A stretch of 64,000 nt of DNA from Lutibacter sp. HS1-25 (GCF_004121075.1 NZ_RHLN01000014.1:23023-87022); one strand, 5' to 3'. Positions 43,773 through 53,087 are shown, numbered from the stretch's first letter. The notes: generated from the letters alone by a model not told the origin. Numbers and translations are program-made.

Positions 43773-44990
43773 CTACCTATTCTTTGGATAACACATGTAA
43801 TATTTATAAACAGGACTTGCCAATGCCTGAATGTTTAATTGGTCTGAAGCTTCACTAATATCTTTAATATCGCCATTTTTAAATAAAATTTTGATATTAT
43901 CCTTGGTTGTATCATACGCTTGATTTTTAACTTTACCCGTAAAAAAAACATAATCTAACTGGGTTTCAGACAGTTTAATTTTTGATGTTATTTTTTCACA
44001 AGCTGCTGTTATTTCTGTTTCAGAAAAAGGATCTCTTTGAAGAATTACCTTAGGAAAGCGTCTGTTAATTAATGATTCTGACAATTTAGAAAGCAATTCA
44101 TCTTCATTTGAAATCCAGTCTTTTATTGCCGAAAGTACATCGTAATCATCTAATTTTGCAAAAGTTTTTAATTTTTCAACAGAAAACTGTGCTGTAGCTG
44201 TTTGGTTTTTTAAAAAATATTTAAATGCTTTACTTGCTGGTAAATCAACACCTTGTAACACCAACTCTTTGGCTCTTTTTAAAACCCGTTCTAATACTTT
44301 TTCGGCTACCAAACCTGTTTTATGTAAATATACTTGCCAGTACATCAATCGGCGGGCAACTATAAATTTTTCGACAGAATAAATTCCTTTTTCTTCAACA
44401 ACCAATTCATCATTTACAACATTTAGCATTACTAGTAATCTTTCAGAATTTATATTACCTTCAGCAACTCCTGTGTAAAAACTATCACGTTTTAAATAAT
44501 CGAGCCTATCCATATCTAACTGACTGGATATCAGTTGATAAAAAAACTTGCGATGGTATTCTGCTTTAAAAATGGTAATTGCCAAGCTTAATTGACCATT
44601 AAATTCTTCATTTAAAGCTTCCATAAATTTTAATGAAATATCTTCGTGATGAACACCCTTAACAATACTTTGCTCTAAAGCATGTGAAAATGGTCCGTGA
44701 CCAATATCATGCAGTAAAATAGCAATATACAAGGCATTTGCTTCTTCATTTGAAATCTCTATACCTTTAAATTTTAAAACATCTACCGCTTTTTGCATTA
44801 AATGCATACTGCCAATAGCATGATGAAACCTAGTATGATGCGCTCCTGGATATACCAAATAAGACAAACCCATTTGAGAAATTCTTCTTAAACGCTGAAA
44901 ATAAGGATGTTCTATTAAATCGTAAATTAATGCGTTTGGAATAGTAATAAATCCGTAAATTGGGTCGTTTAGTATTTTAAGTTTATTCAA
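43773..44990 (-). CDS. HD domain phosphohydrolase
   Basis: 405 residues. An HD superfamily metal-dependent hydrolase of the dGTPase/YdhJ-like type. The metal ligands are visible: His in TRFHHAIGSMHLM (near 55), the His-Asp pair in AILLHDIGHGPFSHALEQS (near 92) and Asp in LDMDRLDYLKRDSFYTG (near 160). The N-terminus LNDPIYGFITIPNALIYDLIEHPYFQRLRRI is typical. Substrates of this subgroup may be dNTPs or other nucleotides and are not established here. It is divergent from porX with only 40 bases between and just upstream of lpxD. Confidence 0.88.
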   Translation of the reverse strand: MNKLKILNDPIYGFITIPNALIYDLIEHPYFQRLRRISQMGLSYLVYPGAHHTRFHHAIGSMHLMQKAVDVLKFKGIEISNEEANALYIAILLHDIGHGPFSHALEQSIVKGVHHEDISLKFMEALNEEFNGQLSLAITIFKAEYHRKFFYQLISSQLDMDRLDYLKRDSFYTGVAEGNINSERLLVMLNVVNDELVVEEKGIYSVEKFIVARRLMYWQVYLHKTGLVAEKVLERVLKRAKELVLQGVDLPASKAFKYFLKNQTATAQFSVEKLKTFAKLDDYDVLSAIKDWISNEDELLSKLSESLINRRFPKVILQRDPFSETEITAACEKITSKIKLSETQLDYVFFTGKVKNQAYDTTKDNIKILFKNGDIKDISEASDQLNIQALASPVYKYYMCYPKNR

Positions 44991-45005
44991 AATAATTAAT
45001 TTTTA

Positions 45006-45013
45006 CAAAAGTA
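45006..45013 (-). promoter_or_regulatory. Promoter -7 element of the HD hydrolase gene
   Basis: Minus-strand TACTTTTG lies 15 bases upstream of the HD gene start, inside the short divergent spacer shared with porX. Confidence 0.6.
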
Positions 45014-45030
45014 CAACAAAGATAAGAAGT

Positions 45031-46584
45031 ATGAGTGATATAAACATTTTATGGGTTGATGATGAGATAGATTTATTAAAACCTCACATTCTTTTTTTAG
45101 AAAAAAAAGGATATAAGGTTACCAAATGTACCAACGGCGCCGATGCAATTGATATGTGCAACGAGCATAATTATGATATTGTTTTTTTAGATGAAAATAT
45201 GCCAGGACTTACTGGTTTGGAAACATTGACCGAAATTAAAAGCAAGCAATCTAACCTTCCTATTGTAATGATTACAAAAAGTGAGGAAGAGTATATTATG
45301 GAAGAAGCTATTGGAAATAAAATTGCCGATTATTTGATAAAACCTGTAAATCCGAATCAGATATTATTAAGTTTAAAAAAGAATTTAGACCATTCGCGAT
45401 TGATTTCAGAAAAAACAACCTTAAACTATCAACAAGAATTTAGAAAAATAGCAATGGATTTGGCTATGGTAAATTCTTATGAAGAATGGGCTGCTATTTA
45501 TAAAAAATTGATTTACTGGGAACTAGAACTTGAAAATATTAGCGATACAGGTATGGTTGAAATCTTGGAAAGTCAAAAACAGGAAGCCAACTCTTTGTTT
45601 TTTAAATTCATCAAAAAAAATTATGAAGATTGGATTAACGATGATGAAGATGCGCCTGTTATGTCTCATAATTTATTTAAAAAATTAATCATTCCAGAAG
45701 TTTTAAAAGCCAACGGAACACTATTGGTTGTTCTTGATAATTTGCGCTATGACCAATACAATATAATTGAAAAAACCATTGCCAAATATTATAAAAAGCA
45801 AGAAGAAACTGCTTATTGTAGTATTTTACCAACTGCTACTCAGTATGCTCGAAATGCTATTTTTTCTGGCTTAATGCCTTTGGAAATGGCACAAAAAAAA
45901 CCAGATTTATGGAAAGATGATGTAGATGAAGATGGTAAAAATTTGTTTGAAGAAGAATTTTTACAGGCTCAATTAAAACAACATTTACGACAAGATATTA
46001 AGTTTAGTTACCATAAAATCACCTCGTTAAAAAACGGAAAACAGTTAGCTGATAATTTTAACACCTTAAAAGAAAACGACTTAACCGTTATTGTTTATAA
46101 TTTTGTTGATATGCTTTCTCATTCTAAAACCGAAATGGAAGTAATTAAAGAATTGGCAAGTGACGATAAAGCTTACCGCTCTTTAACAAACAGTTGGTTT
46201 ATGAACTCTCCACTGTTAGAAATGATTCAAAAAGCACAAAATCTTGGTTTAAAATTAATTATTACTACAGACCACGGAACAATTAATGTAAAAAATCCAA
46301 CAAAAGTTATTGGCGATAAAAACATTAGTGCCAATTTAAGGTATAAAACAGGACGCAGTTTAACTTATGAAGAAAAAGATGTTTATGCTGTAAAAAATCC
46401 GAAAGACATAAAACTACCTGCTATTCACATGAGTAGTTCCTTTATTTTTGCTAAAGAAGATTTGTTTTTTGCCTACCCAAATAATTTTAATCATTTTGTA
46501 AAATATTATAAAAACACATATCAACATGGAGGAATTTCATTAGAAGAAATGATTATTCCATTTGCTGTTTTTGAACCCAAATAG
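45031..46584 (+). CDS. porX: PorX, type IX secretion response regulator with PglZ domain
   Basis: 517 residues. The receiver domain (about 1-120) has the acidic pair in ILWVDDEID, the phosphorylated Asp54 in IVFLDENMP, Thr in MITKSEEE and Lys in LIKPVN. After a helical middle region, a PglZ-type alkaline-phosphatase-like domain (about 210-517) shows LLVVLDNLRYDQYN, ILPTATQYARNAIFSGLMP, VYNFVDMLSHSKTEM and LIITTDHGTINV. PorX is phosphorylated by PorY and regulates T9SS genes and the secretion motor. The endonuclease at 703 is one of its likely indirect targets. The PglZ domain of related PorX proteins has zinc-dependent phosphodiesterase activity. Confidence 0.95.
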   Translation: MSDINILWVDDEIDLLKPHILFLEKKGYKVTKCTNGADAIDMCNEHNYDIVFLDENMPGLTGLETLTEIKSKQSNLPIVMITKSEEEYIMEEAIGNKIADYLIKPVNPNQILLSLKKNLDHSRLISEKTTLNYQQEFRKIAMDLAMVNSYEEWAAIYKKLIYWELELENISDTGMVEILESQKQEANSLFFKFIKKNYEDWINDDEDAPVMSHNLFKKLIIPEVLKANGTLLVVLDNLRYDQYNIIEKTIAKYYKKQEETAYCSILPTATQYARNAIFSGLMPLEMAQKKPDLWKDDVDEDGKNLFEEEFLQAQLKQHLRQDIKFSYHKITSLKNGKQLADNFNTLKENDLTVIVYNFVDMLSHSKTEMEVIKELASDDKAYRSLTNSWFMNSPLLEMIQKAQNLGLKLIITTDHGTINVKNPTKVIGDKNISANLRYKTGRSLTYEEKDVYAVKNPKDIKLPAIHMSSSFIFAKEDLFFAYPNNFNHFVKYYKNTYQHGGISLEEMIIPFAVFEPK

Positions 46585-46765
46585 TATTTTGTCTAAAGTT
46601 GGAAAGTCAAAAATCAGCATACTGAATTCTGAAGGTTTTAAAGTAAACAAATCTTCTCTTATGAGGTTTTTAGATCTGTTTTAATTCGCAATTAAAAATT
46701 TGTAATTCATTATTTATTCTCGGTAATTCATTATTTTTGAATTTTAAATTTCGACCTATACAAAT

Positions 46766-47182
46766 ATGAAAAAAAATTACACTTTAGATCAATTAAGTGA
46801 GGTTGCCAAAGAAGTAATTTCACATGCTGAAAATAAAGTAATGCTTTTTTATGGCGAAATGGGTGTTGGAAAAACAACGCTTATTAAAGAAATAGCAAAA
46901 CAATTGGGTGTTTTAGACAATGTTAGCTCCCCTACTTTTTCATTGGTAAATGAATATTATTCAGAAGAAAATGAAAAAGTGTACCATTTCGATTTTTATC
47001 GTATCAATAAAGAAGAGGAAGCTATGGATATGGGAGTTGAAGAATATTTTTACAGCAATTGTTGGTGTTTGGTTGAGTGGCCAAATAAAGTTGAAAATTT
47101 ACTACCTTTAAAGGCTGTAACAATTAACATTACAGCAAACAACAATCAATTACGAACTATTGAACTAATAAACAATGGGTAA
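46766..47182 (+). CDS. tsaE: tRNA threonylcarbamoyladenosine biosynthesis ATPase
   Basis: 138 residues, full length. The Walker A motif is FYGEMGVGKTTLIKEI, followed by VSSPTFSLVNEYY, HFDFYRINKEEEAMDMG and the Trp motif CLVEWPN. TsaE is the ATPase that works with TsaB and TsaD to make t6A at position 37 of ANN-decoding tRNAs. It overlaps the alanine dehydrogenase frame by eight bases if that gene starts at 47175. Confidence 0.95.
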   Translation: MKKNYTLDQLSEVAKEVISHAENKVMLFYGEMGVGKTTLIKEIAKQLGVLDNVSSPTFSLVNEYYSEENEKVYHFDFYRINKEEEAMDMGVEEYFYSNCWCLVEWPNKVENLLPLKAVTINITANNNQLRTIELINNG

Positions 47183-48377
47183 ACAAATGTCTTCACCGTT
47201 TAGTATTCAAGAATTAATTCCGCAAGAGGAAAGATTAGAAATTACCAAAGAAAAAGGTGCACTGGTAATTGGTATTCCTAAAGAAACACATTATCAGGAA
47301 AGACGTGTTTGTTTAACACCTGATGCCGTAGCTGCACTCACTGCGCAAGGCAATGAATTTGTTATAGAAACTGGTGCTGGTGAAGGGGCAAATTTTTCAG
47401 ATAGCGAATATTCAGAAGCTGGGGCAAAAATTTCATATGATGTAAAAGAAGTTTTTGGTTGTCACATTATTTTAAAAGTTGAACCACCTTCGTTAGATGA
47501 AATCAAAATGATCAATCCACAAAGTATTTTGTTTTCAGCTTTACAATTAAAAACACAAACAAAAAAATACTTTGAAGCTTTGGCTAGTAAACGAATTACC
47601 GCCATTGCTTTTGACTATATAAGAGACGAACATGGCATTTACTCTGTTGTAAAAGCTTTGAGTGAAATTGCCGGAATTGCATCTATTTTAATTGGTGCAG
47701 AAATTATGAGTTCTGTAAACAAAGGTAATGGCTTGCTTATGGGAAACATTAGTGGGGTTCCTCCTACTGATGTTGTAATTTTAGGCGCTGGTACAGTTGG
47801 CGAATTTGCTGCTCGCTCTGCCATTGGTTTAGGTGCAAATGTAAAAGTTTTCGACAATTCGTTAACCAAATTAAGAAGCTTACAACAACGTTTAGGTCAT
47901 CCAATTTATACCTCTACCATTCAACCAAAAACATTACAAAAAGCCTTAATGCGTTGCGATATTGCCATTGGTGCTATACGCGGACAATCCAGATCTCCTG
48001 TTATTGTTACTGAAAGTATGGTTGAAAACATGAAAGACGGCGCCGTAATTGTAGATGTTAGTATAGACAGAGGTGGTTGTTTTGAAACTTCAGAAGTAAC
48101 AACTCATAAAAACCCTACAATTCAAAAACATGGGGTTATACATTATTGTGTACCAAATATTCCTTCGAGATATTCCAGAACAGCCTCAGTTTCAATAAGT
48201 AACATTTTTACGCCTTATCTATTAAATATTGCTGAAGAAGGTGGTTTTGAAAATGCTGCGCGTTTTGACAAAAGTTTACAAAAAGGAATGTACTTTTACC
48301 ACGGAATTTTAACAAACAGAACTGTCGCCGATTGGTTCAACCTTCCTTTTAGAGATATTAATTTATTGTTTTTATAA
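47175..48377 (+). CDS. ald: Alanine dehydrogenase
   Basis: 400 residues. NAD-dependent reversible deamination of L-alanine to pyruvate. Substrate-binding N-terminal domain with IGIPKETHYQERRVCLTPDAVAAL, including the conserved Lys and Arg, and EYSEAGAKI. The Rossmann domain has VVILGAGTVGEFAARSAIGLGANVKVFDNS. The late segment GAVIVDVSIDRGGCFETSEVTTH is diagnostic. This long form with an N-terminal extension (about 30 residues before the usual start) is common in Flavobacteriia. An alternative start is Met5 at 47187. Confidence 0.92.
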   Translation: MGKQMSSPFSIQELIPQEERLEITKEKGALVIGIPKETHYQERRVCLTPDAVAALTAQGNEFVIETGAGEGANFSDSEYSEAGAKISYDVKEVFGCHIILKVEPPSLDEIKMINPQSILFSALQLKTQTKKYFEALASKRITAIAFDYIRDEHGIYSVVKALSEIAGIASILIGAEIMSSVNKGNGLLMGNISGVPPTDVVILGAGTVGEFAARSAIGLGANVKVFDNSLTKLRSLQQRLGHPIYTSTIQPKTLQKALMRCDIAIGAIRGQSRSPVIVTESMVENMKDGAVIVDVSIDRGGCFETSEVTTHKNPTIQKHGVIHYCVPNIPSRYSRTASVSISNIFTPYLLNIAEEGGFENAARFDKSLQKGMYFYHGILTNRTVADWFNLPFRDINLLFL

Positions 48378-48380
48378 CAT

Positions 48381-48752
48381 ATGACTTTTAAACAACGTTT
48401 ACCTTATTTTTTAGGCGGATTAACAATAGGAATTATTATTGTTACCTTTATTTTTAATAAAAAAAATACCACTTTTGAATATGGTCCAAATGCCAGGGTT
48501 TTAAAAAACTTAAGAACAAAAGAGCGAATTATCTCTAAAGAAGCTATTTCTACTTTGTCTTTTTACAATTTAGATACTGCTGCAATATCTAAAATACTTA
48601 CATACGGCGATGTTGATTTGTTAAATAAAGTAAAATTAGATACTTGTTTGTATCAATACACCATTCAAGGAAAACAAGAATTAGAAAACGTTTCAATCAC
48701 TATAAAAAATTGTGATTCAACCATTTATATTGAAAAAATTATACTTAAATAG
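48381..48752 (+). CDS. Small membrane-anchored protein, DUF4258-like
   Basis: 123 residues. One N-terminal membrane helix (about 9-25, LPYFLGGLTIGIIIVTFIF) and a short periplasmic or cytoplasmic domain with YGPNARVLKNLRTKERIISKEA, then VKLDTCLYQYTIQGKQELENVSITIKNCDS. I recall similar Flavobacteriaceae proteins annotated with DUF4258, downstream of ald, but this is uncertain. It starts three bases after ald, so it is probably co-transcribed. Its last eight bases overlap the convergent trmH gene. Its function is unknown. Confidence 0.65.
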   Translation: MTFKQRLPYFLGGLTIGIIIVTFIFNKKNTTFEYGPNARVLKNLRTKERIISKEAISTLSFYNLDTAAISKILTYGDVDLLNKVKLDTCLYQYTIQGKQELENVSITIKNCDSTIYIEKIILK

Positions 48753-49422
48753 TATTTTTAGAATAGTAGTCTTCTTTAATTTTTTGAATACTTTTAATCG
48801 ATTTTTCTAACCATTCCAAATACAATTGGTTTTTATCTTGTTCTGGCAGTTGCCATTTTACAGCAGATTTTTTAAGTCTTTCTGTTACATTTTGAAGTAC
48901 TATTGCTGCTGCTACTGAAATATTTAAACTTTCGGTAAAACCAACCATTGGTATTTTTAAAAATCCATCGGCATTGTCCATTACATCTTTTGAAAGTCCT
49001 TCTTTTTCTACACCAAAAAAGAAAGCTGCCTTTTGATTGATATCAAAATCTTGTAACAAACACGATTCGTTGTGAGGTGTTGTTGCAATAATTTTATAAC
49101 CTTTACTTTTTAAATCTGCAATACAATCTAAGGTATTGTTAGTTTGACGTTTATTATATAAAGAAAAATTTAACCATTTTTGAGCACCTTTAGCTACTTG
49201 ATTTGAAGCATAAAACTGATAATTACTTTCTATCACATGCAAATCCTGAACACCAAAAATATCACAACTTCTAACAACCGCACTCGAATTATGGGGTTGA
49301 AAAATATCTTCAATTGCAACTGTAAAATGTCGGGTACGCTCATTTATTACCTGCTGAAATAAATTTCTTCTGTTTTCAGTTACAAATTGTTCTAGATATT
49401 GTATAAATTTGGCATCTACCAT
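48745..49422 (-). CDS. trmH: TrmH-type tRNA/rRNA 2'-O-methyltransferase (SpoU family)
   Basis: 225 residues. SPOUT-fold RNA ribose methyltransferase with motif 1 DIFQPHNSSAVVRSCDIFGV, motif 2 AAFFFGVEKEGLS and motif 3 LKIPMVGFTESLNISVAAAIVL, which form the knot that binds SAM. The N- and C-terminal helical extensions fit TrmH (Gm18 in tRNA) rather than the 23S enzyme RlmB. Convergent with and slightly overlapping the upstream membrane-protein gene. Confidence 0.88.
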   Translation of the reverse strand: MVDAKFIQYLEQFVTENRRNLFQQVINERTRHFTVAIEDIFQPHNSSAVVRSCDIFGVQDLHVIESNYQFYASNQVAKGAQKWLNFSLYNKRQTNNTLDCIADLKSKGYKIIATTPHNESCLLQDFDINQKAAFFFGVEKEGLSKDVMDNADGFLKIPMVGFTESLNISVAAAIVLQNVTERLKKSAVKWQLPEQDKNQLYLEWLEKSIKSIQKIKEDYYSKNTI

Positions 49423-49464
49423 AAAAGGTTGGTTTTTTTCAAAGATAAATGATACAATTGGATT

Positions 49465-50157
49465 ATGAAAAACATAGTAGTACTTACTGGCGCTGGAATT
49501 AGTGCCGAAAGCGGTTTAAAAACTTTTAGAGATGCCGACGGACTTTGGGAAGGTCACGATGTCATGGAAGTTGCTTCTATTGAAGGATGGCGACGCGACA
49601 AAAGTATAATACTAGATTTTTACAACCAACGCAGAGCACAATTATTAGAAGTAGAACCAAATAAAGGACATCAAGATTTATCTGCATTAGAAGCTAGATT
49701 TAATGTACATATCATCACTCAAAATGTTGATGATTTACACGAACGAGCTGGAAGCACTCAAGTTATTCATTTACATGGCGAATTATTTAAAGTGAGAAGC
49801 TCTTATGATTCAGAGTTAGTTTATGAATGGAAAAAAGATTTAAATATAGGTGATGTTGGCGAAGATAATGCACAATTAAGACCTCATATTGTTTGGTTTG
49901 GTGAAGAGGTACCATTACTTAATAAAGCCATTAAAATTGTAAAAGATGCAGATGCTTTACTAATAATTGGAACTTCAATGCAAGTTTACCCAGCAGCAAA
50001 TTTGGTTTATTATCTCAAAAATAATGTTCCTATTTATTTTATAGATCCAAGACCATCTATTGCTGAAAATAGCTTTTCTAACTTAAAAATAATTGCCGAA
50101 AATGCTTCAACAGGTGTTGAAAAAGCAATTACTGAATTAATTGACTTATTGCAGTAA
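49465..50157 (+). CDS. Sir2-type NAD-dependent deacylase, zinc-less
   Basis: 230 residues. The NAD-binding motifs are VLTGAGISAESGLKTFRD and ITQNVDDLHERAGS. The catalytic His104 is in VIHLHGELF. Tyr53 and Arg56 in DFYNQRRAQL match the Tyr-x-x-Arg pair of SIRT5/CobB enzymes that prefer succinyl or malonyl lysine. Oddity: the zinc-ribbon segment between HLHGELFKVRS and LRPHIVWFGEEVP holds no cysteine at all, so the structural zinc is missing. The protein is otherwise intact and likely folds without it. The 3' end overlaps the convergent DUF6495 gene by 29 bases. Confidence 0.9.
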   Translation: MKNIVVLTGAGISAESGLKTFRDADGLWEGHDVMEVASIEGWRRDKSIILDFYNQRRAQLLEVEPNKGHQDLSALEARFNVHIITQNVDDLHERAGSTQVIHLHGELFKVRSSYDSELVYEWKKDLNIGDVGEDNAQLRPHIVWFGEEVPLLNKAIKIVKDADALLIIGTSMQVYPAANLVYYLKNNVPIYFIDPRPSIAENSFSNLKIIAENASTGVEKAITELIDLLQ

Positions 50158-50599
50158 ATAGTGCTCCTTTTGAAATCTCACTGCCTTTTTCAATCAATTC
50201 AAACAATTCAACATTGCGTTCTTTTGAATATTTTTTTACTGCTTTAAAATATTCAAAACTATCATCTAATGGATTTTGTTGAAACCATTTAAAATCTTCA
50301 GCATTTAAAAAACTTTTATTTAAATCTTTTAACTGAATATAAATTCTAATAATTTCTTTTGAATTACATTTAAATAAATTGATGTGATTATCTGAAAAAT
50401 GCTCTAAAAAATCGGTTTTACTCAACACACCTTCCCATACCAAATCACTAAAAATATTTAGTTCTTCTTCAGCAACAAGTGGTTTTTCTTTTTTTATAAT
50501 CTCCCACTCTTTTACATCAATTTGCTGAGTTGCTAAAAACGTGGCAAACTCTTTATGTAACTCTAAAAACTGTTCTTTTGTAAGTTGTCTGTATTTCAT
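50129..50599 (-). CDS. DUF6495 family protein
   Basis: 156 residues with no signal peptide or membrane helix. The opening MKYRQLTKEQFLELHKEFATFLATQQID and the middle KEKPLVAEEELNIFSDLVWEGVLSK match the DUF6495 family of Bacteroidota as I remember it. It is all-helical in appearance and of unknown role. Its 3' end overlaps that of the sirtuin gene by 29 bases. It lies downstream of the ribosomal operon but beyond a strong terminator. Confidence 0.72.
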   Translation of the reverse strand: MKYRQLTKEQFLELHKEFATFLATQQIDVKEWEIIKKEKPLVAEEELNIFSDLVWEGVLSKTDFLEHFSDNHINLFKCNSKEIIRIYIQLKDLNKSFLNAEDFKWFQQNPLDDSFEYFKAVKKYSKERNVELFELIEKGSEISKGALFTAISQLIQ

Positions 50600-50616
50600 A
50601 AATTCTTTTCAAAATA

Positions 50617-50641
50617 AAAGCCCACAAAAAATGTGGGCTTT
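50617..50641 (-). terminator. Terminator of the rpsF-rpsR-rplI operon
   Basis: On the minus strand AAAGCCCAC, loop ATTTTTT, GTGGGCTTT is followed by a T-rich tail. It lies 33 bases after the rplI stop. Confidence 0.9.
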
Positions 50642-50673
50642 ATAATATGTTTTAATACAAATAAATGTATTAA

Positions 50674-51123
50674 TTATGCTTCTGCAATAATATCAATTGG
50701 CAATTCAAAAACAACCGCTCTGTGTAAACGAATAGTTGCATTGTATTTTCCAAGTCTTTTAATATTACCACCTTCAACTTTAATGTATTTTTTGTCAATT
50801 TCGTGACCAGCAGCAGCTAAAGCTTCAGCAACATCACTATTATTAACTGATCCAAATAATTTAGAAGAATCGGCAGTTTTTGCAGAAATTTTAATTTCTA
50901 ATTCTTTAATTGCATCTGCAATTTTAGTAGCGTCTTTTATTAGTTTTTCTTCTTTATAAGCACGTTGCTTTAAAGTTTCTGCTAATACTTTTTTTGCTGA
51001 TGTTGTTGCTAGTGCAGCAAATCCTTGAGGAATTAAATAATTGCGACCATAACCGTTTTTTACAGTTACAATATCGTCAATAAACCCTAAGTTTTCAACA
51101 TCTTGTTTTAATATAATCTCCAT
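50674..51123 (-). CDS. rplI: 50S ribosomal protein L9
   Basis: 149 residues, full length. N-terminal rRNA-binding domain MEIILKQDVENLGFIDDIVTVKNGYGRNYLIPQGFA, long connecting helix (about 42-75), and C-terminal domain with LFGSVNNSDVAEAL. It binds domain V of 23S rRNA and affects frame maintenance. Last gene of the S6-S18-L9 operon. Confidence 0.98.
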   Translation of the reverse strand: MEIILKQDVENLGFIDDIVTVKNGYGRNYLIPQGFAALATTSAKKVLAETLKQRAYKEEKLIKDATKIADAIKELEIKISAKTADSSKLFGSVNNSDVAEALAAAGHEIDKKYIKVEGGNIKRLGKYNATIRLHRAVVFELPIDIIAEA

Positions 51124-51138
51124 AATACCTTCCTCTTT

Positions 51139-51435
51139 TTATTTTAACATATCGCCAACGTAAGGCATTAAAGCTAAGTGACGTGCTCTTTTAATAGCAA
51201 CAGAAACTTTACGTTGAAATTTTAATGATGTACCTGTTAAACGACGTGGTAAAATTTTACCTTGCTCATTCACTAAGTATAATAAGAAATCTGCATCCTT
51301 ATAGTCTACATATTTAATACCATTCTTTTTGAAACGACAGTATTTTTTTACTAATTTAGTATCAATATCTAACGGAGTTAGGTAACGAACATCACCTGTT
51401 TTTCCTCCTTTTGCTTGTTGTTCTATAGTAGACAT
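51139..51435 (-). CDS. rpsR: 30S ribosomal protein S18
   Basis: 98 residues. The conserved core [21 protein letters not shown] and [31 protein letters not shown] is complete, with a short basic N-terminal extension. S18 pairs with S6 on the 30S platform. It starts six bases after rpsF. Confidence 0.98.
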   Translation of the reverse strand: MSTIEQQAKGGKTGDVRYLTPLDIDTKLVKKYCRFKKNGIKYVDYKDADFLLYLVNEQGKILPRRLTGTSLKFQRKVSVAIKRARHLALMPYVGDMLK

Positions 51436-51440
51436 ATCTC

Positions 51441-51788
51441 TTATTTTTTAACAGCTTTTGATTTGTTTCTCTCTCTTCTTTTCTCAGCCCAAGCAACAGC
51501 ATGTTTATCTAACGCAACCGTTAAATAACGCATAATACTATCATCTCTTCTAAATTCAAGTTCGAAAGGAGCAATTACTTCTCCAGCAACTTTGTATTCA
51601 AATAAGTGATAAAACCCACTTTTTTTGTGTTGAATTGTATAAGCTAATTTTTTTAGCCCCCAATCCTCTTTTGATATCATTTCGGCACCTTTAGAAACAA
51701 GATAGTCCTCGAACTTCTTTACTGTTTCCTTTATCTGTACATCAGATAAAACGGGATTCAAAATGAAAACAGTTTCGTAATGATTCAT
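51441..51788 (-). CDS. rpsF: 30S ribosomal protein S6
   Basis: 115 residues. Starts [30 protein letters not shown] and contains [23 protein letters not shown] and the basic C-terminal tail [15 protein letters not shown]6 forms a heterodimer with S18 on the central domain of 16S rRNA. First gene of the operon, downstream of a textbook promoter with both elements. Confidence 0.98.
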   Translation of the reverse strand: MNHYETVFILNPVLSDVQIKETVKKFEDYLVSKGAEMISKEDWGLKKLAYTIQHKKSGFYHLFEYKVAGEVIAPFELEFRRDDSIMRYLTVALDKHAVAWAEKRRERNKSKAVKK

Positions 51789-51817
51789 AATTTAAAATAT
51801 TTATTTTTATAAGGCTG

Positions 51818-51848
51818 CAAATATACAGTTTTATAACTATCTGACAAA
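51818..51848 (-). promoter_or_regulatory. rpsF operon promoter with -33 and -7 elements
   Basis: On the minus strand TTTG (51845-51848), 19 bases, then TATATTTG (51818-51825). This is the full Bacteroidota sigma-ABfr consensus and the best promoter in the window. The transcript would have a leader of about 24 bases. Confidence 0.85.
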
Positions 51849-51918
51849 CCTTTATTTAAAATATATTTATAAATTATTTTGATGCGTTTTAAAAAGAAAT
51901 TAAATGTAATTTAAAATA

Positions 51919-53082
51919 CTATTTTACTATTGGCAAGGTAAATATAAAAGAACTGCCCTTACCTAATTCACTTTCTACCCAAATTTTACCACCTTGGATT
52001 TCAACAAAATCTTTACAAAGAATAAGACCTAAACCTGTGCCCTTTTCATTATTAGTTCCTCTTACCGACAATTCACATCCTATTGAAAACAAATTATTTA
52101 ACTTTAATTTTTCAATACCAATACCTGTATCTAAAACTGTAATTAACACCTCGTTTTCTAAAATTTTAGTTTCAATTTTCACCAAACCTAAAGGATGTGT
52201 AAATTTTATTGAATTTGTTATTAAGTTGCGTATAATTGTATTTAACATTTGTATATCTGCAACAACTGAAATAGGTTTTTCTACATTTATTTCTATCGAA
52301 ATGTTTTTTGAATTCGCAAAAGGACGGCATAACTCTACTACAGTTTCAATAGTTTTATTTAAATTAATAGTATTAAAAACCGGTTCTATTTTTCCTTTTT
52401 GAAGGTTTGACCAAGTCAATAAATTTTCTAGAAGTTCAAAAGTACTTTGAGCAGATTTAAAAATATTCATGGAAAACTTTTCAATCATTTCTGGTGAATA
52501 CTTTGATATATTTGATGAAAGCAGCTCACTAAATCCTAAAATTGAATTAAAAGGACTTTTTAAATCGTGTGCAATAATTGAAAAAAATTTATCCTTTGTT
52601 GCGTTTAACTCGTTTAACTTAGAATTTGCTATATTTAATTCATTGAGCGTTTGTTGCAATAAGTATTTTTCTTTAATTAATTTTCGTTGTAAATTATTAA
52701 TTTCAACATTTAAAAGATGCATTGTAGAATTTTGCTCTAATAGCTGAAGCGCACTTATTTCACCTAAGATTAAAATTTTATTGTTTTTTCTAAAAATTTT
52801 AGCATCAATACTCGAATTAATTGAATTGATATTTCCAATTGTTAATACACCTTCAAAAATTAGCGAATCTTTGGTATTTATTTGCAGCAACTTTTTAAAA
52901 GTAGGATTTATCAAGCTTTCCGTACCCCTACCATCCAAAAGTGTTGTCATAGCATCATTAGAAAATAGCAACTCTTCAGCACTATCAAAAAGTGCAATAC
53001 AAAAATTTTTAGATTTATTTAAAGTAACTTTAAATTCATCTTCAAAATCTAAAAATAAATGCAATACACCTTCTTTTAACAT
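51919..53082 (-). CDS. Soluble PAS-type sensor histidine kinase of the B12-binding operon
   Basis: 387 residues with no membrane helix, so cytoplasmic. The N-terminal region (about 1-115) looks PAS-like (NFCIALFDSAEELLFSNDAM), followed by a coiled coil (about 125-165). The dimerisation domain with the phosphorylated His is DKFFSIIAHDLKSPFNSILGF (near 171). The ATPase domain has NLITNSIKFTHP (N box), LDTGIGIEKL (G1) and KGTGLGLILCKDFVE (G2). It starts five bases after the unknown 153-residue gene and shares its operon with a cobalamin-binding protein, so that protein is the likely input. No response regulator is encoded alongside. It closely resembles the kinase part of the TPR kinase at 59718. 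Confidence 0.9.
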   Translation of the reverse strand: MLKEGVLHLFLDFEDEFKVTLNKSKNFCIALFDSAEELLFSNDAMTTLLDGRGTESLINPTFKKLLQINTKDSLIFEGVLTIGNINSINSSIDAKIFRKNNKILILGEISALQLLEQNSTMHLLNVEINNLQRKLIKEKYLLQQTLNELNIANSKLNELNATKDKFFSIIAHDLKSPFNSILGFSELLSSNISKYSPEMIEKFSMNIFKSAQSTFELLENLLTWSNLQKGKIEPVFNTINLNKTIETVVELCRPFANSKNISIEINVEKPISVVADIQMLNTIIRNLITNSIKFTHPLGLVKIETKILENEVLITVLDTGIGIEKLKLNNLFSIGCELSVRGTNNEKGTGLGLILCKDFVEIQGGKIWVESELGKGSSFIFTLPIVK

Positions 53083-53087
53083 CTTCT

